From assembly GCA_949152475.1 (NCBI GenBank), contig OX424556.1, positions 2,418,001 through 2,482,000 on the forward strand: a DNA stretch of 64,000 bases, written 5' to 3'. The position numbers were made by a program, and so were the translations under genes. Source of the stretch: Terebella lapidaria. Taxonomy: Eukaryota > Annelida > Polychaeta > Terebellida > Terebellidae. The notes under the pieces are model-generated. The model saw nothing but the letters and a program-made list of their open reading frames with translations, ran no database searches and had not been told where the DNA came from. Below, piece by piece: positions 23,479-36,088 of this stretch. Within the stretch, counting starts at the first letter, position 1. The number at the start of each line of letters is the position of its first letter.

Positions 23479-23965
23479 TCATCGGGACAACCGGCCAGAT
23501 AATATTATGCAGTTTTGCATGGCACGCATAATTGATGCATTGATGTCGTTGTCAAGATCACTTTTGCCATGATAGAGAACTATTTCGAAAAGAATGTTAT
23601 CGGGTATATCTGCAAATGGCTCATAATTTTGATTTGCTGAGAGAATACGTTTTACGGATTCCATTAATTTTTCTCGGGCAGAAATATAATTTGAGCATTT
23701 CAAGATATAGTGAAGGGTAAATTCTATAGTCTCGCCACATGAGCAAGACGGGCTGTCTGACAAGTTATTCTTGAACAAATGGCTGTTGAGCGTGCTATTA
23801 TTAAGACGTAATCGTGTCAGCTGAATATTTGCTATCCTGTTGCCAACATCGAACCATACAGGAGACTTTTCACATAAAAAGATGGATTTGAGTTGGACTG
23901 TGAATGAGCCAAGACTGGCGATGCCTGTAACTGTGGTTGGCAGTGAGTTCCACAGGGCGAGGTCA
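23479..23965 (-). pseudogene. LINE ORF2 C-terminal fragment
   Basis: A clean open stretch to a stop at 23479 encodes a non-LTR retrotransposon tail: IPRDLALWNSLPTTV (the P..WN.LP motif), a region with LTRLRLNNSTLNSHLFKNN, then the CSCG..E...HYILKC zinc-ribbon-like signature. The frame is intact, but everything upstream (endonuclease and most of the reverse transcriptase) is absent. Residues before IPRD are translated satellite, not protein. Confidence 0.75.
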
Positions 23966-24290
23966 CGTGGTATGGATGCGTTTAAAACATTTTCGTTGCG
24001 TTTAAAACTATTTTCAACGTGTTTAAAACATTTTCGTTGCATTTAAAATGATTTTCAACGTGTTTAAAATATTTTCGTTGCGTTTAAAACTATTTTCGTT
24101 GTGTTTAAAACATTTTCGTTGCGTTTAAAACTATTTTCGTTGTGTTTAAAACATTTTCGTTGCGTTTAAAATGATTTTCAACGTGTTTAAAATATTTTCG
24201 TTGTGTTTAAAATGATTTTCAACGCGTTTAAAACATTTTCGTCACGATGAAATTGATTTTCGTCACGTCTAAAATGATTTTCGTCGCCAA
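23966..24290. repeat. 20-bp satellite array
   Basis: About 16 units of GCGTTTAAAACATTTTCGTT and variants (AACGTG, ATGATTTTC) abut the LINE fragment directly. Confidence 0.85.
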
Positions 24291-25242
24291 CATAAATTTT
24301 ACATAAGTTCTTGAAAATAAAATAAAAATTATGGCCGAAAGAAGCCACCGTAATATTGGGGTAGATTGCCAACTTTTTCAATTTTCGTGACAGAAGTCAG
24401 AAAATCGGTAAACAATTGCCGTTTGACTCCCATGTGCCAAGTTATAGAACGATAGCGTTTAGCATCGCGAAAATATCAGCGAAAAACTGTGTAAACGAGT
24501 TAGAAAAATCAGAGTATAGTCATCAAATTCAGTCTGCATTATAATATCAGTGATTATTGATATAATCATCTGTGACTGGAACGCGTAGTCGGCATTGCAT
24601 ACCAGTACGTGTCATACTCCTAGAGAACTGAGACTGAATAATACTTGTACTATGTCTGTAGCTATATCTATCAGCTTGTAATCACGAAATCTTGTGTGTC
24701 CTGTATCATATATTATGGCTTGGATTTCTGAATAGATTGACTTGAAACTTGAAACTACCACATCACAATGCACGCATTTTGCAAATTCCCTGAAAATAAA
24801 ATATAGTCCTAAGGCAAAAAAAAAGTATTATGGTTCCTGTTAGGTAGGCGCATCTCTTAACGCAGTCCGCTACAAAAAGTGAGGTAACGAAGAGTCAAAA
24901 TTTAAAAGTCATTTTTTGAATACCTCTTCAAAATGACATATTTTATATTCGAATATAAGAACATCTCCCTATATTCGAGACACCTTGTTTTTTTTTGGCG
25001 AGAGCCCAAAAACGCAATATTCCGGATATAAGAGCATGTCCTTATATGCGCGATTATACGGTAAATGTTATAGGACCCTTCAAATCATGAATGGGAAGAA
25101 AGCATTGTTTAGGGTTGTAGTTTGCGTGTATGGGACTGGAATTGAGATGGCATGCTAGTGGTGAGACTTGATCCCCTCGACCTTGGAGCTAGGACCTAGG
25201 GATTTGTTCCATATGGCAATCTGTTCTCTCTCGAACACTGAC

Positions 25243-28200
25243 CCACAGTTGCTCCGAGGTAAGCCGGCCTCGCATCTCCAGCAAGTCTCTGTGTCTCAAG
25301 CAAGCCTCTGGAGTCTGGTCACCTCTCATCTGATGGCGTGAGCCGGTGGAATTACAAGGATCTGAAGGACACCGGCAGATCTTAGATGATGCGCACGAGG
25401 TCATGTTTCTGTCTTTGTGAAAATGGACATCTGCAGTAGGGAAACGTGAACATCATATCTTTTGACCTTACTATACCGTACAAAAATATTCATTTGTTGA
25501 ATTGTTCATATATTGGTTCAGCTCGACTGAATACTATTGTATCCCAGCACAGAATGCTACAGCCAGAGATTCAAGTCAGAAGGTTATAAGATAATGCTTC
25601 CAAGCTGCATACCACAAGAGCAAGTACTAGTACTAGTAGTAGTATCAAAGAGTGTAAAATCAATTGATTTTACACTCTTTGGTAGTATATCAAATTACCA
25701 ACCGGTTAGTCGTTTATTGCGGTCAGCTCCAGCAGAGCGTATTATTTTATGTGTATTGGCCAATCACATAACCTGATTCTTACATGAGGTAAAATATACC
25801 TGAATACAGACGCATTGGTGGAAACAGTCAAATCAGTCGTAAAACATGCCCGTAATAACAGTCCCGGCATTACACGATCGTTTGGCTAAAATCAGCCATT
25901 AGAAAACTATTGACACATCAAAGTACATTCATACGTGTATTAAGTGTCCATAACCCCGTCTAAACACCAGACTGAACCACTACAATAAACAGGTATGTTT
26001 TGTTACCAGGCAAACATCTGGTGCTATTGTACGTTAGACCAAAGATGGCAAGAAGGGCAGCCTTTTGAGTTTAATAAGCATGTCGTTTCTAGTCAGCATT
26101 CGATGTGTTACTAGTAGTTAGGATGGACTGGTTCTATCACAGAGCTATATGGTTCCATAATAGTAGTACATATATACCCACGTCTGAAAGACATGGCATG
26201 CTAAAATTCATAGTACTTATGAAATGAATGCTCGATGATCAGGTCATACTTGAAACTAATAAATCCGTTTCAATCTCATTTGAATAGCACGTGTGCTTAG
26301 GGGCCGGTCATTATTTATCGGGTGGGGGGTTGGATGGATTTTCCGAGAAATGAGTTTTCAAAGTTTGACCCCCCACCGATATCGAAAAACAATGTATGAC
26401 CCCCCCCCCCCCCCCACCAAGATCAAAAATAAAAGTGTGACACCCCCCCCCCCCTCCCAATCCCCATGTACATATACAAGGCCATAATACACAATGGTAA
26501 CAATTATAAGGAGCCAGTATGATACTTAAATGGTGTTTTTACACTTCATTCACATTTCTATTAAAACAATTGTGACTTTTGTCGCAATTGTTTTACACTA
26601 TTAAGTCAGTGGATATTATGAATTTGTGCCATTACATGTACAACTGATTCAATTACTATTTGTTGGCATATTATATCGGTATGGTATTGAAGCCTCTGAT
26701 AGGATGTTGGGGGCAAGAACAAAACACCCCAAGACATCTATGTCTAGGATCATGCTCCCCAGAATACTGGATTCTTTTTTTCCACTCCAAACCCCACGTT
26801 TCCAAGCCCCCTTGAAACACTCGAGACCTGGGTTGAAGTTCATTCAGTTCATTCACAGACTGGAAATTTGTCGGAGGAATGAAAAAAAACCAATGAATCT
26901 TATTTCTTCTTAAATATACAGACTAGCTGGACCCCAGAGTGAATTTTAACTCTTCCACATATCATTGATGAATCAGGCCATCCTGGACTGGTACTTTCCC
27001 GGCTTTGAATCAAATCTGTGTTTGCTCCATGATGGGTTCATAATGTTTCGTGATGATCCGCGATTGTCTAGTAATGTCCTGGCCACCAAGAAAGTCAGGT
27101 AAATCAGATTCACTATGGCGTCATCCGGGACGATCCAGGACTATTTTGCAATCCTGGGTGGAAAGGTCCATGTTTTGTTCATGGCGTTCCAGGACAGTCC
27201 CGAGCTCAGTGGCCGAGGTTCCTGTGTTGGCAACGTGTTAAGTGGAAAGTCGGTCTGTGAATTTGTCATGCTGGTTCCAGGTCATTGGCTGTTATGAGAT
27301 GTTGGTCAGCATGGTATGGGCCGGGTGATCCATTGTTAGTCTGTCACAGTGCCCTGCATGTTGATCATACTGACTTTGCACCGTATTCAGCTGCAGTGCT
27401 GCTGTGTTCTATTGAGGTCCATAGTTGATCCGTGGTGAAAATGTTTCAGTCTGTGGATGTTGAGCGGTTGTCGATTCACGACATCTCCTGATTTTGGGTG
27501 TTCCTGGATGGTCCTTTCTAGGATCAAATTTCAGCGAAATTATAGTTTCACTGATAATGTGACAAAGGGATGGATTCCACATGCTGTATACTCCAGTGAA
27601 CCATCAGTTCAATATACAAATTTTCTCAAATTAACTAAAATTCGAACTCCGACCCCTCCCCCCCCCCCCCAGTTCCATTGAAAAAAAAAGTATGACCCCC
27701 CCCCCTCCCCCCAATAATGTTGAAAATGAAAGTGTGACCCCCCCCCCCCCCCTTCCAGTGTTTACCCGAACCACCTGATAAATAATGACTGGCCCCTTTT
27801 CCGTAGCAGATACGTGTGCACACTTTTAGGTTATTTACAATACTTAGTTGGATCACCCAATCCCAACTCTATTCATACTTCCATATTATCAAACATATAT
27901 TTTTGTTATTTATTGGTGTAAATGCAACATTGAGCACCATCTGGGTTCAGTATCTTTTATGAGAAACTCATATACACTATGAACGAAAAATATAGTATCA
28001 TCGGAATTTCAGCATCACTGAGAACAATAGAAAATATTTGTCCTAAAGTCATCTGCACAACTGTAGATTTATTCAGACGTATCCTTGTCTTCATCTGTAT
28101 CCCAAAGATCGTTTGATTAGATCTCCTGATTTCTGCATGCTAGTACATTCTATTGCCAGCACACCCACTCAGAGGATGGGCGCTTAATTATGTGTTTATA

Positions 28201-28355
28201 TTTTGCTGTAGAGTGATTCACTCATTTGAAGTGTTCTCATTATTACCATGGATTTAGGCTGTATTTGACTTACCAAACAATCCTCTCAGGATCCTAGGGA
28301 ATACCTCCCCGACATACTTCTGCTGGTTGTTCACCTCGGCTGAACCAATCCCGGC
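25243..28355 (-). CDS. Two candidate exons of an unidentified gene
   Basis: Exon 28355-28274 (82 nt) has a pyrimidine-rich acceptor and a good donor (GTAAGT). It reads AGIGSAEVNNQQKYVGEVFP then RILRGLF and ends in phase 1. Exon 25307-25243 (65 nt) starts in the matching phase after CCAG and ends at TGG/GTCAGT; it reads EACLRHRDLLEMRGRLTSEQ then LW. Joined they give 49 residues that look like helical protein, not repeat. The intron between them holds the inverted-repeat element at 26.3-27.8 kb. I do not recognise the family, and the start and end of the gene are not found. A promoter-like cluster lies upstream near 30.3 kb. Confidence 0.4.
25646..25681. repeat. Perfect 36-bp palindrome
   Basis: Two 18-base arms with no loop: CAAAGAGTGTAAAATCAA and its exact complement, centred on CAATTG. 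It would form a perfect cruciform. Confidence 0.9.
26299..27797. mobile_element. 1.5-kb inverted-repeat element with C-rich arrays
   Basis: The ends AGGGGCCGGTCATTATTTAT and ATAAATAATGACTGGCCCCT are inverted. Each arm then holds runs of 10-18 C following GTATGA or GTGTGA (26340-26460 and 27650-27755), in the same strand sense on both sides. The middle (26600-27600) shows no recognised protein; ORFs here are short. The duplication is unclear (TT or TTT). It lies inside the putative intron between the exons at 28.3 and 25.3 kb. Confidence 0.6.
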
Positions 28356-29429
28356 CTCGGAGCAACAACAAACACAAACACACAAACTACAGGACTCGAG
28401 AGCCCAGCTTCTGGACCAAGGATCTTCTGACACCCATGTGGGACGGTTGTGTGGGTATGTGAGTTCCGCCCTCACATAAACACTGCTACAACTCTAGCAC
28501 CAAGCATATCAATAAACAATAATTTCTGAATGCACATGTAGAAGATACAATTAAAATTACATACAATTACACATATACATACAATTACATACAATTACAC
28601 ATATACAATTACATGTATATATATCCAACCCGGTACCGGCATAAGCAAGGCGAAATTGCTAGATGGAATCGTTAATGTATGACAGTTAGTGATTTAGTTA
28701 TTTCTGATTGTTGCTAGTAATAATATGAATAAACTGTCAATCAACAGAAATGTATACACATGTATGACTATTAACGTGTATAGAGAGCCTACGATGCTCT
28801 CTATATAGCTAGTAAATGTGCATCAAACCAAGTTGAATCAGTCAAATCAGCTATATCATTACATGTAATTATATTACACTAAGACAGATAAATTAAACGT
28901 TTGAATACTGCAGATGTCGGCATGCAGAGCCAGTCGTGAGTGTGGAGTGTCAAAGACAAGCTTCTCAGACGCGTCCATGGTTAGGACATTAATCTGTCCA
29001 ACCAAACAATCAGATGAACATAATTTGTAGTAACATTACATAACTTCTCTAGAATAAATGAATAACCTTAATAAGTAAATATGAATGTATGTTGTTTGAA
29101 GTATATCGACAGTTTTATGACAAAACATTAAATTTATCATACAAACCCTTAGCAAATAGACAAAGAGCATTGTGTTGTTCATTGTCGCCATCTTCAGCAC
29201 AGTACATGTAATTACATCACAAACAGAGGCGAATAATTGAATCTTCAAGGTTTAGGACAACACTTTCTCGCGTAATACCGAATGAAAATAGTTTTGATTC
29301 AAGCATTATTAATAATACAGGCCAGGGGCTGATCTAAACTGGTCTTGCTATTGACTGTGTTGACCAATTATTGTCCGTGGTGTAGGATGAATATAACTTT
29401 GTAGGATAAATATAACTTGTGGATTAATG

Positions 29430-29690
29430 AGTTCTTAACTGCCAGATATCAATGTGTGTGTCTCGCAAATCTTCAGCATGGTATGATCGTAACCAATACG
29501 GGAGCTCCACAGGGTTGTGTTTTGTCTCTGGTAGTGTTCACCCTTTACACAACGACTGTATAAGTACGGATTTGGTTGTGATGTCATATAGTATGCTGAT
29601 GATACGACGATTTTTCATCGACAATTTAAAGGTCAAGATGGGCTAGGCAAATATAACTCGTGTATAAGTGGGTTCACTATCAACCTTCAT
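29430..29690 (+). pseudogene. Decayed LINE reverse-transcriptase fragment
   Basis: Motif B reads TGAPQGCVLSLVVFTLYTT, followed about 35 bases on, in another frame, by the catalytic motif YADDTTIF. At least one frameshift and a stop separate them. This is the palm of a CR1/Rex-like non-LTR element; nothing else of it is recognisable. Confidence 0.7.
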
Positions 29691-30242
29691 CGGGACACGT
29701 GGGGTCTATGTGGACACCAGAAGTATATATTTTCAGTTTGTGTTTCACCCTTTCGATGATGACACGTTTACTTTTATGTAATTGTCAATGGGTCATCATG
29801 AAACTTTGCTATGATAATTGCTGCCATACTGATTATCCCAGTGAATTTTAAAAGTTAAAATTCACTTAGGGTCCGTGTGGACCAATTTGGATGATATAAG
29901 TAATGAACAGATGTGGTTAGTGATGTGGTTAGTGATCTAATTTACCAATCAAAAACTATACATTTTGGTGTAATTTCTATACATCAGTAGTAGTGTCACG
30001 GATTCAGCATATATTGCACTACTCATGCATATTTTCAAGTGATCAATAAAGCTGAAATCACAATAGGGCATTTGGAGTATCTTCTGTAATCTAGTCTTGT
30101 AACATAATTATTATGTCCGTCTTCTCAACTCTCTGTGTTTTGGGTAACTTCCTTGGAGTATCCACCATCTATCTATTCATTCGGACGTCAAACTCACAAC
30201 TGACAAAGGGACACGTGCGGGTGTCTGCATGTGTCTATAGTC

Positions 30243-30384
30243 TATAAATAATTTCCCGCCTATAGTTGCGGTGCCGTGTCTGATTGGCTGTAGGTGACGT
30301 CATGTCATGATGTCTGAGTGTGGGGTGAAGGCCATTTTGGTGTGTCAAGTCTGCAAGTGATCTGATTGGTGGTGAGTGACGTCA
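30243..30384 (-). promoter_or_regulatory. Promoter-like cluster: two CRE-CCAAT modules, GGCGGGAAA and TATA
   Basis: Read on the minus strand: TGACGTCA (30384-30377) then CCAATCAG (30369-30362); again TGACGTCA (30302-30295) then CCAATCAG (30287-30280); then GGCGGGAAA (E2F/Sp1-like, about 30260) and TTATTTATA (about 30250). The order and spacing suit an NF-Y/CREB-type promoter firing leftward, with a start site near 30215. A short ORF beginning MVDTPRKLPKTQ lies just downstream (about 30173-30096), with no splice donor seen. The likely target is the exon pair at 28.3 and 25.3 kb. Confidence 0.45.
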
Positions 30385-32480
30385 TAATGTACTGTGCACG
30401 TGATGGGGGTGGATGTGTGCTTATCTGTACTTGTATATATGCACGCGGACTTGTGGTGTGTACAATGAATCGTGCATTGATCATGTGTCCGGTATGTAGG
30501 GCACGAGCACGTGTAAGGGGGGGGGGGGGGTTACGGACCGTTAGTTATTAATATTCTACATAAATGAAATGTTCAGGATTATTGGACAGTCACATCTCAG
30601 GATCTTAAATCTCAGAATCCTAAGCTTGTATCAGTCGCAATGCTTGGCGACAACAAAACAAATCACTAGAACTTCGTCACATCCTCATCAATTCTATGAG
30701 CACCTACCATCGGGTGTTCGACTTGTATCCCTAAATGTAGAACAAACAGGTTCAATGTGTCTTTCATCCCCAGGTCCATTCATTACTCTCACTCACAACG
30801 TAGTCGTTGGTTTTAGGTTACCGGCCCTATGGTCCGATAACCTATTGGCATGGCGTTGCGTCCGTCGTCGTCGTCGTTGTCCACATTTTTATCTTTTTTG
30901 TTTACCGGCGATTTTTTTCTGAAATTTTGCTCAAAAATGCCTGAGAAAATTTCAAGGAGGAGGTATTTTTTAGTTTTTTGATTCTCGCTATTATTTCGAA
31001 ATGGCGGCCATTTTTGACGAAAAATGGTCAATTTCGGACTTTGATGGCCGTTTTCCCGCGCCGTTTTCTCAAAATCTGCTCAGTAACTTTTTTTCTTATT
31101 GATGCATAACACTCCTCTTATATACCCCTGTGATTTGTATAAGTTTCGTTGCCCTTGATTCGCTCGAAGTGGGCCATTTTGGCCCAAACTCGGCTCAAAT
31201 GGGAATTTCCCATGTTAAATTGTCCTATATGCTTTATAATGGGACACATTATGCCTAATATCTCACTTAATATTGAGATTAGAGACTAGGAATCAATTGT
31301 GGACATATAGTGAATGATATATGCTGAATATTGTCGTGACCTTGATTTTGACCTCAGTTTCAAGGTCAGAGCACAAAATGGCTTATATCTCGCCTATTAA
31401 CGACTTTACAACTTAGGAATCAATTGTGGACACATAGGAAATGATATGCCGAATATTCTGATGACCTTGAGGACCTTCTCAGGACCTTTGACCTCATTTT
31501 CAAGGTCACAGGACAAAATGGCTAATATCTCGCTTATTATCGATTTTACAGCTTAGGAATCAATTGTGGACATATAGGAAATGATATATGCTGAATATTC
31601 TCGTGACCTGGAATTTGACCTCTGACCTCATGTTCAAGGTCGAGAGCACAAAGTGGCTAATATCTCGCTTGTAATCGACTTTAGAGCTTGGGAATCAATT
31701 GTGAACATATAGGAAATGATATATTCTGACTATTGTCATGACCTTGGATTTGACGTTTGACCTAATTTTCAAAGTCACAGGACAAAATGGCTAATATCTT
31801 GCTTCTTATCGACTTTATAGCTTAGAAATCAATTATGAACATATAGGAAATTATATACACAGATTATTCTCATGACCTTGAATTTGACCTCTGACCTAAA
31901 TTTCAAGGTCACAGGACAAAATGACTAATATCTCACATATCGATTTTACAGATTAGGAGTCAGTTATGAGCATATAGAAAATGATACATGCTGAACGTTG
32001 CCATGACCTTGAATTCAACCTTTCACCTCCTTTCAAGGTCAAAATGCCTAATATCTTGCTCCTCTATTGACTTTATGGCTTTGGAACCAATTGTGGACAT
32101 ATAGAAAATGATATACCCTAAATATTTTGATGACCTTGAATTTGACCTTGAACTTATTTTCAAGGTCAGAGCACAAAATGGCTAATGTCTCGCATTTTAT
32201 CAACTTTACAGCTTAGGATTCCATTGTGAACATAATAGGGAATGATATATGCTGACTATTTTGGTGACCTTGAATTTGACCTTTAACCTCATTTTCCAGG
32301 TCAGAGAACAAAATGGCTATTATTTCGCTTATTATCGACTTTACAGCTTAGGAATCAACTGCGAACGGGAAATGATATATGCTGAATATTCTCATGACCT
32401 TGAACTTGATTTTTGACCTCATTTTCAAGGTCAGATCACAACTGGCTAATATTTCATTTGACAGCTTAGGAATCAATTGT

Positions 32481-35400
32481 AGTCTGTGGGCCATTCTGAA
32501 AAAAAAAAATTTCGTCGCCAAATCGGGCATATTAGGTTTCTTGGTGTCATTCTGTAGGTTTTTATATCAGGAAAAATATTAGACCGGGGAACCTTCTCTA
32601 AAAGTGTCCAAACAATGGAAAAAATGACTTTTTCCAAGATGGCCGCCAAGTCCGATCAAAAAGTTTGTTTTTGTTTTTTCTCTGCTTCTAGACGTGCTAG
32701 AAGTGAAATCTTGGTGTCCTTTCTTATGTTTTGAGGGTTGAGGAGTCCAATCAAACACATTCCAATAACAACTGTGCATTATTTCAATTGCAAAAATGCA
32801 CTTCGACTGGTATTTGAACGTCAGAAATAGCTATTTGCGAAGGAAATCTGTTTTCAAATGTAGTTGCGCTATTCATTACCACGTATTACCATTTTGGACA
32901 AAACAATCCCATGAATACATCATTAAGAGTTTATTGTATCCCCGGAACTAAGTTAGGCAGAAACTATGGATTTGTGATTGTCGCGCCGATACAAGTGCCG
33001 TACTGACTTCCTTGTGAATGCTACACAAGGTGCAAATCTTAACTGTTTCTGACAATATTCTATATGGGTATGCTTTATAGCAGAAACCCATAAGAGATTC
33101 TCTTATGGGTTTCTGTAACATCCCAAAACCTATCGATTTTGGTTGCCATGGCGACCAAGATGGCCGATTGGTGACACATTTCGTTACAAAATTAGCTGTT
33201 TTGACAAACATGGCTTTTGAAGGCTCCAGGGGTGGTACTTTTACAGGTTTCACTAGGATATTGAAGAGGCATATTGAGCAATGACCAAACACAGAAATAT
33301 TAAATAATTATAATTATACTTAATGAAAAGACTTAAGAGCCAAGTTAATATCCAGCTCGAGGTCAGCGATCATTCCTTTTGGTTGCAATTAGGAAACATA
33401 TCACACTGAATGTGTGTACAAGTATAGAGCTGATGGATTTGCACAAAATATATACTATTATCGAACTTGACTTTCATCAGGTAAGTCTATTATTGCCCAC
33501 AATAAAAATAGTGAAGATGAGAACATTTTATTATATGACTAAACGTAGTAAGTCTTTTGTCCAGTATATATTTTATATCTGCAGTAATAATATTAATTAG
33601 TTAATATCACTAACTTGTTACAACAGTTGAATCATATTCTTTATCAGTGAATGTAGATAAAGAAATCACTTGTATTGTTGGGAATTGGATAAGCTAAATT
33701 ATCTGGTAAGAAATAATTTGGTGAATATTTCAGTAGTTGAAAGTATTACTGCATGGCATAAAATTAGTTAAGGCTTGGAACTTTTATTGCCGAAATTGAC
33801 GCAGCAGTGCTATTTTGATATAAGATATTTTGTCTGAATTAACATAATATATTTTGGGCAACAGAAATGACAGGGCATCACGGATATACACCCATGTGGT
33901 CGTAGGCGACCGGAAAGCGTCTAGTTTTATGAACATCAAATACATATATTGTAACTGTTCTAGGGTTGATATAGTAGTAGCATATGTTCGATGGGTTGAG
34001 GTTCGCTCCCCAGCCTTGCTTGGCTGACCAGATGCCTATGAGTTTGGCTCTTTGCCTCGTCTCAGACTGCAGGGGTGGCTTGGCTGACTCTGGTTCTCCT
34101 TCTGGAATGGTCACTCGGCTGACTCTGGTTCTCCATCAGATCTTGAATAGTCACTTTGCCTACCCTGGTTCTCTGGCTGGAATGGCCGCTTGGTTGACTC
34201 TGGTTCTCCTTCTGGAATGGTCACTCGACTGACTCTGGTTTTCCGACTGCAGGGGTTGTTCATCTGACTCTGGTTCTCCGGCTAGAATGGCCGCTCAGCT
34301 GACTCTGGTTTTCCGTCTGGAATGGTCACTTAGCTGACTTTGGTTCTCCGGGTGCAAGGGTCATTCAGCCACTCGACTGACTCTGGTTCTCCGTCTGGAA
34401 TGGTCACTCGGCTGAGTCTTGTTTTCTGGCTGCAGGGGTCGTTCAGCTTACTCTGGTTTTCCAGCTGGAATGGCCGGTCGGCTGACTCTGGTTCTCCGGC
34501 TGGAATTGTTACTCAGCTGACTCTTGTTCTCTGGCTGCAGGGATCGTTCAGCTTACTTTGGTTCTCCGGCTGGAATGGCCGGTCGGCTGACTCTGGTTCT
34601 CCGGCTGGAATTGTTACTCAGCTGACTCTGGTTATCTGGCTGCAGGGGTCGTTCGGCTTACTCTGGTTCTCAGGCTGACTCTGGTTCTCCGGCTGGAATG
34701 GTTGCACGGCTGACTATAGTCCTCCAGATGCAGGGGTTGCTCGGCTGACTCTGGTTCTCCACGTGCAGGGGTCACTCGGCTGACTCTGGTTCTCTATCTG
34801 GAATGGTTACTTGGCCGACCCTGGTTCTCTGGCTGTAGGGGTCGTTTGGCTGACTCTGGTTCTCCAGCTGGAATGCTCACTCGTCTGACTCTGATTCTCC
34901 AGCTGAAATGCTCACTCGGCAGACTCTTGTTCTCCCGCTGTAGTGGTGTTTCGGGAGACTTTGGTACTCCGGCTGCAGCTTGTCTCGAATGACTTCGGCA
35001 CTCTGGCTTTGGGTTGTTTCAGGTGACGTCGATTCCCTGGCTGCAGGCTGTCTCGGCTGGTAGTGGGTTTGGTCTGCAGTCACTCGCCTGCACAAAGTAA
35101 GGATCGCCAATCATTCGGGTTTTAGTCCGCTTTCCTCATCGACCTCTTCCTCTTTGTGTGGTTGTTCAGTGGATAGCTTGGGTTCTGAGCTATCTCAGAC
35201 GTTATCAGCTTTATTTTACCCAACTGGTCTTCCAATCAATTCTACGTTCAACTTTGGTTGACTTTACTTCTTAAATTCTCTAAGTTCAGTTTCATTCCAT
35301 CTGTATACCCGAACACGGACTCGGCTGGGCCGACTCAAAGATCAACTCTCGGCCTGATTTCATGGATTCTTGACGAATCACACATTCGGATGAAATTGTT

Positions 35401-36088
35401 GCAGATACATCTAGAGAGGAAGTTGACTATGATTGAACTCAACCACATGTGTTATATATGTTGTACAACAATTGCCAAATTTATTTGTTTCACATATATA
35501 CAGTATTAAATATGAAGTAAAAGAAAAACAAGACAACCTTAGAAACGAATGTTCAGCAAGTAGATAGCATATAATCTATATGGCCATTGTTCCACTTTTC
35601 TTCATATAATTTGGATATGCATAAACTGATATGTTGATGATTTATTCATGGTATTGTTTTGTTAAAAATGGTAATACCTGTTAATGACTAGCGCAGGCAC
35701 ATTTAAAACAGACTTCCTCCGCAAATCGCTATTTCTGACGTTCAAATACCAGTCAAAGTGTAGTTTTTCAATTGAAATAACGCATAAATGTTCTTGAAAT
35801 GTATTTTATTGGATTCCTCAACCTTCCAAACCTAAGAAAAGACACCAAGATCACACTTCTAGCTTGTCTAGAAGCAGAGAAAAAACAAAAACAAACTTTT
35901 TGATCGGACGCGGCGGCCATCTTGGAAAAAGTCATATTTTCCATTGTTTGGACACTTTTTGAGAAGGTTACCAGGTCTAATGTTTTTCCTGACATGAAAA
36001 CCTACAGAATGACACCAAGAAACCTAATATGCCCGATTTGGCGACGAAAACCTATTTTAGAGGTCTCCTGGAAAATGGCCTAAGGACT
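32481..36088. mobile_element. 3.6-kb element with about 425-bp inverted repeats
   Basis: The arms 32481-32904 and 35656-36088 are inverted and about 85% alike, sharing TCGTCGCCAAATCGGGCATA, AGTGTCCAAACAATGGA, and CAAAAAGTTTGTTTTTG. The ends start AGTC and are flanked by a 5-bp duplication, ATTGT (32476-32480 and 36089-36093), inside a satellite unit of the host element. No transposase, polymerase or capsid gene is seen. The interior has a minisatellite (34072-35060). The family is unassigned: long AG-ended repeats recall several superfamilies, but the 5-bp duplication does not settle it. Confidence 0.7.
34072..35060. repeat. Minisatellite, about 35-bp unit
   Basis: About 28 units around CTCGGCTGACTCTGGTTCTC with CGGCTGGAATGGTCA or CTGCAGGGGTCGTT variants alternating in a higher-order pattern. 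The ORF at 34340-34678 is its translation, not a gene. Confidence 0.85.

Larger units (their letters stand above)
22897..24514. mobile_element. Inverted-repeat element, CTCTGATTTTT family, copy 2 with cargo
   Basis: The ends CTCTGATTTTTCTAACTTGT and ACGAGTTAGAAAAATCAGAG are inverted, and both sides read TATA (22893-22896 and 24515-24518), so the duplication is TA or TATA. Arms of about 170 bp match copy 1 at 16664. At 1618 bp this copy is three times longer because it contains a LINE fragment and a 20-bp satellite. The flanks also share CATCAAATTCAG, a pre-existing short tandem repeat. Confidence 0.65.

Noticed and set aside
32481-36088. Calling the long-TIR element a Polinton
   Set aside because: The ends begin AG and the arms are long, but the duplication is 5 bp rather than 6 and no polymerase, integrase or capsid gene is seen.
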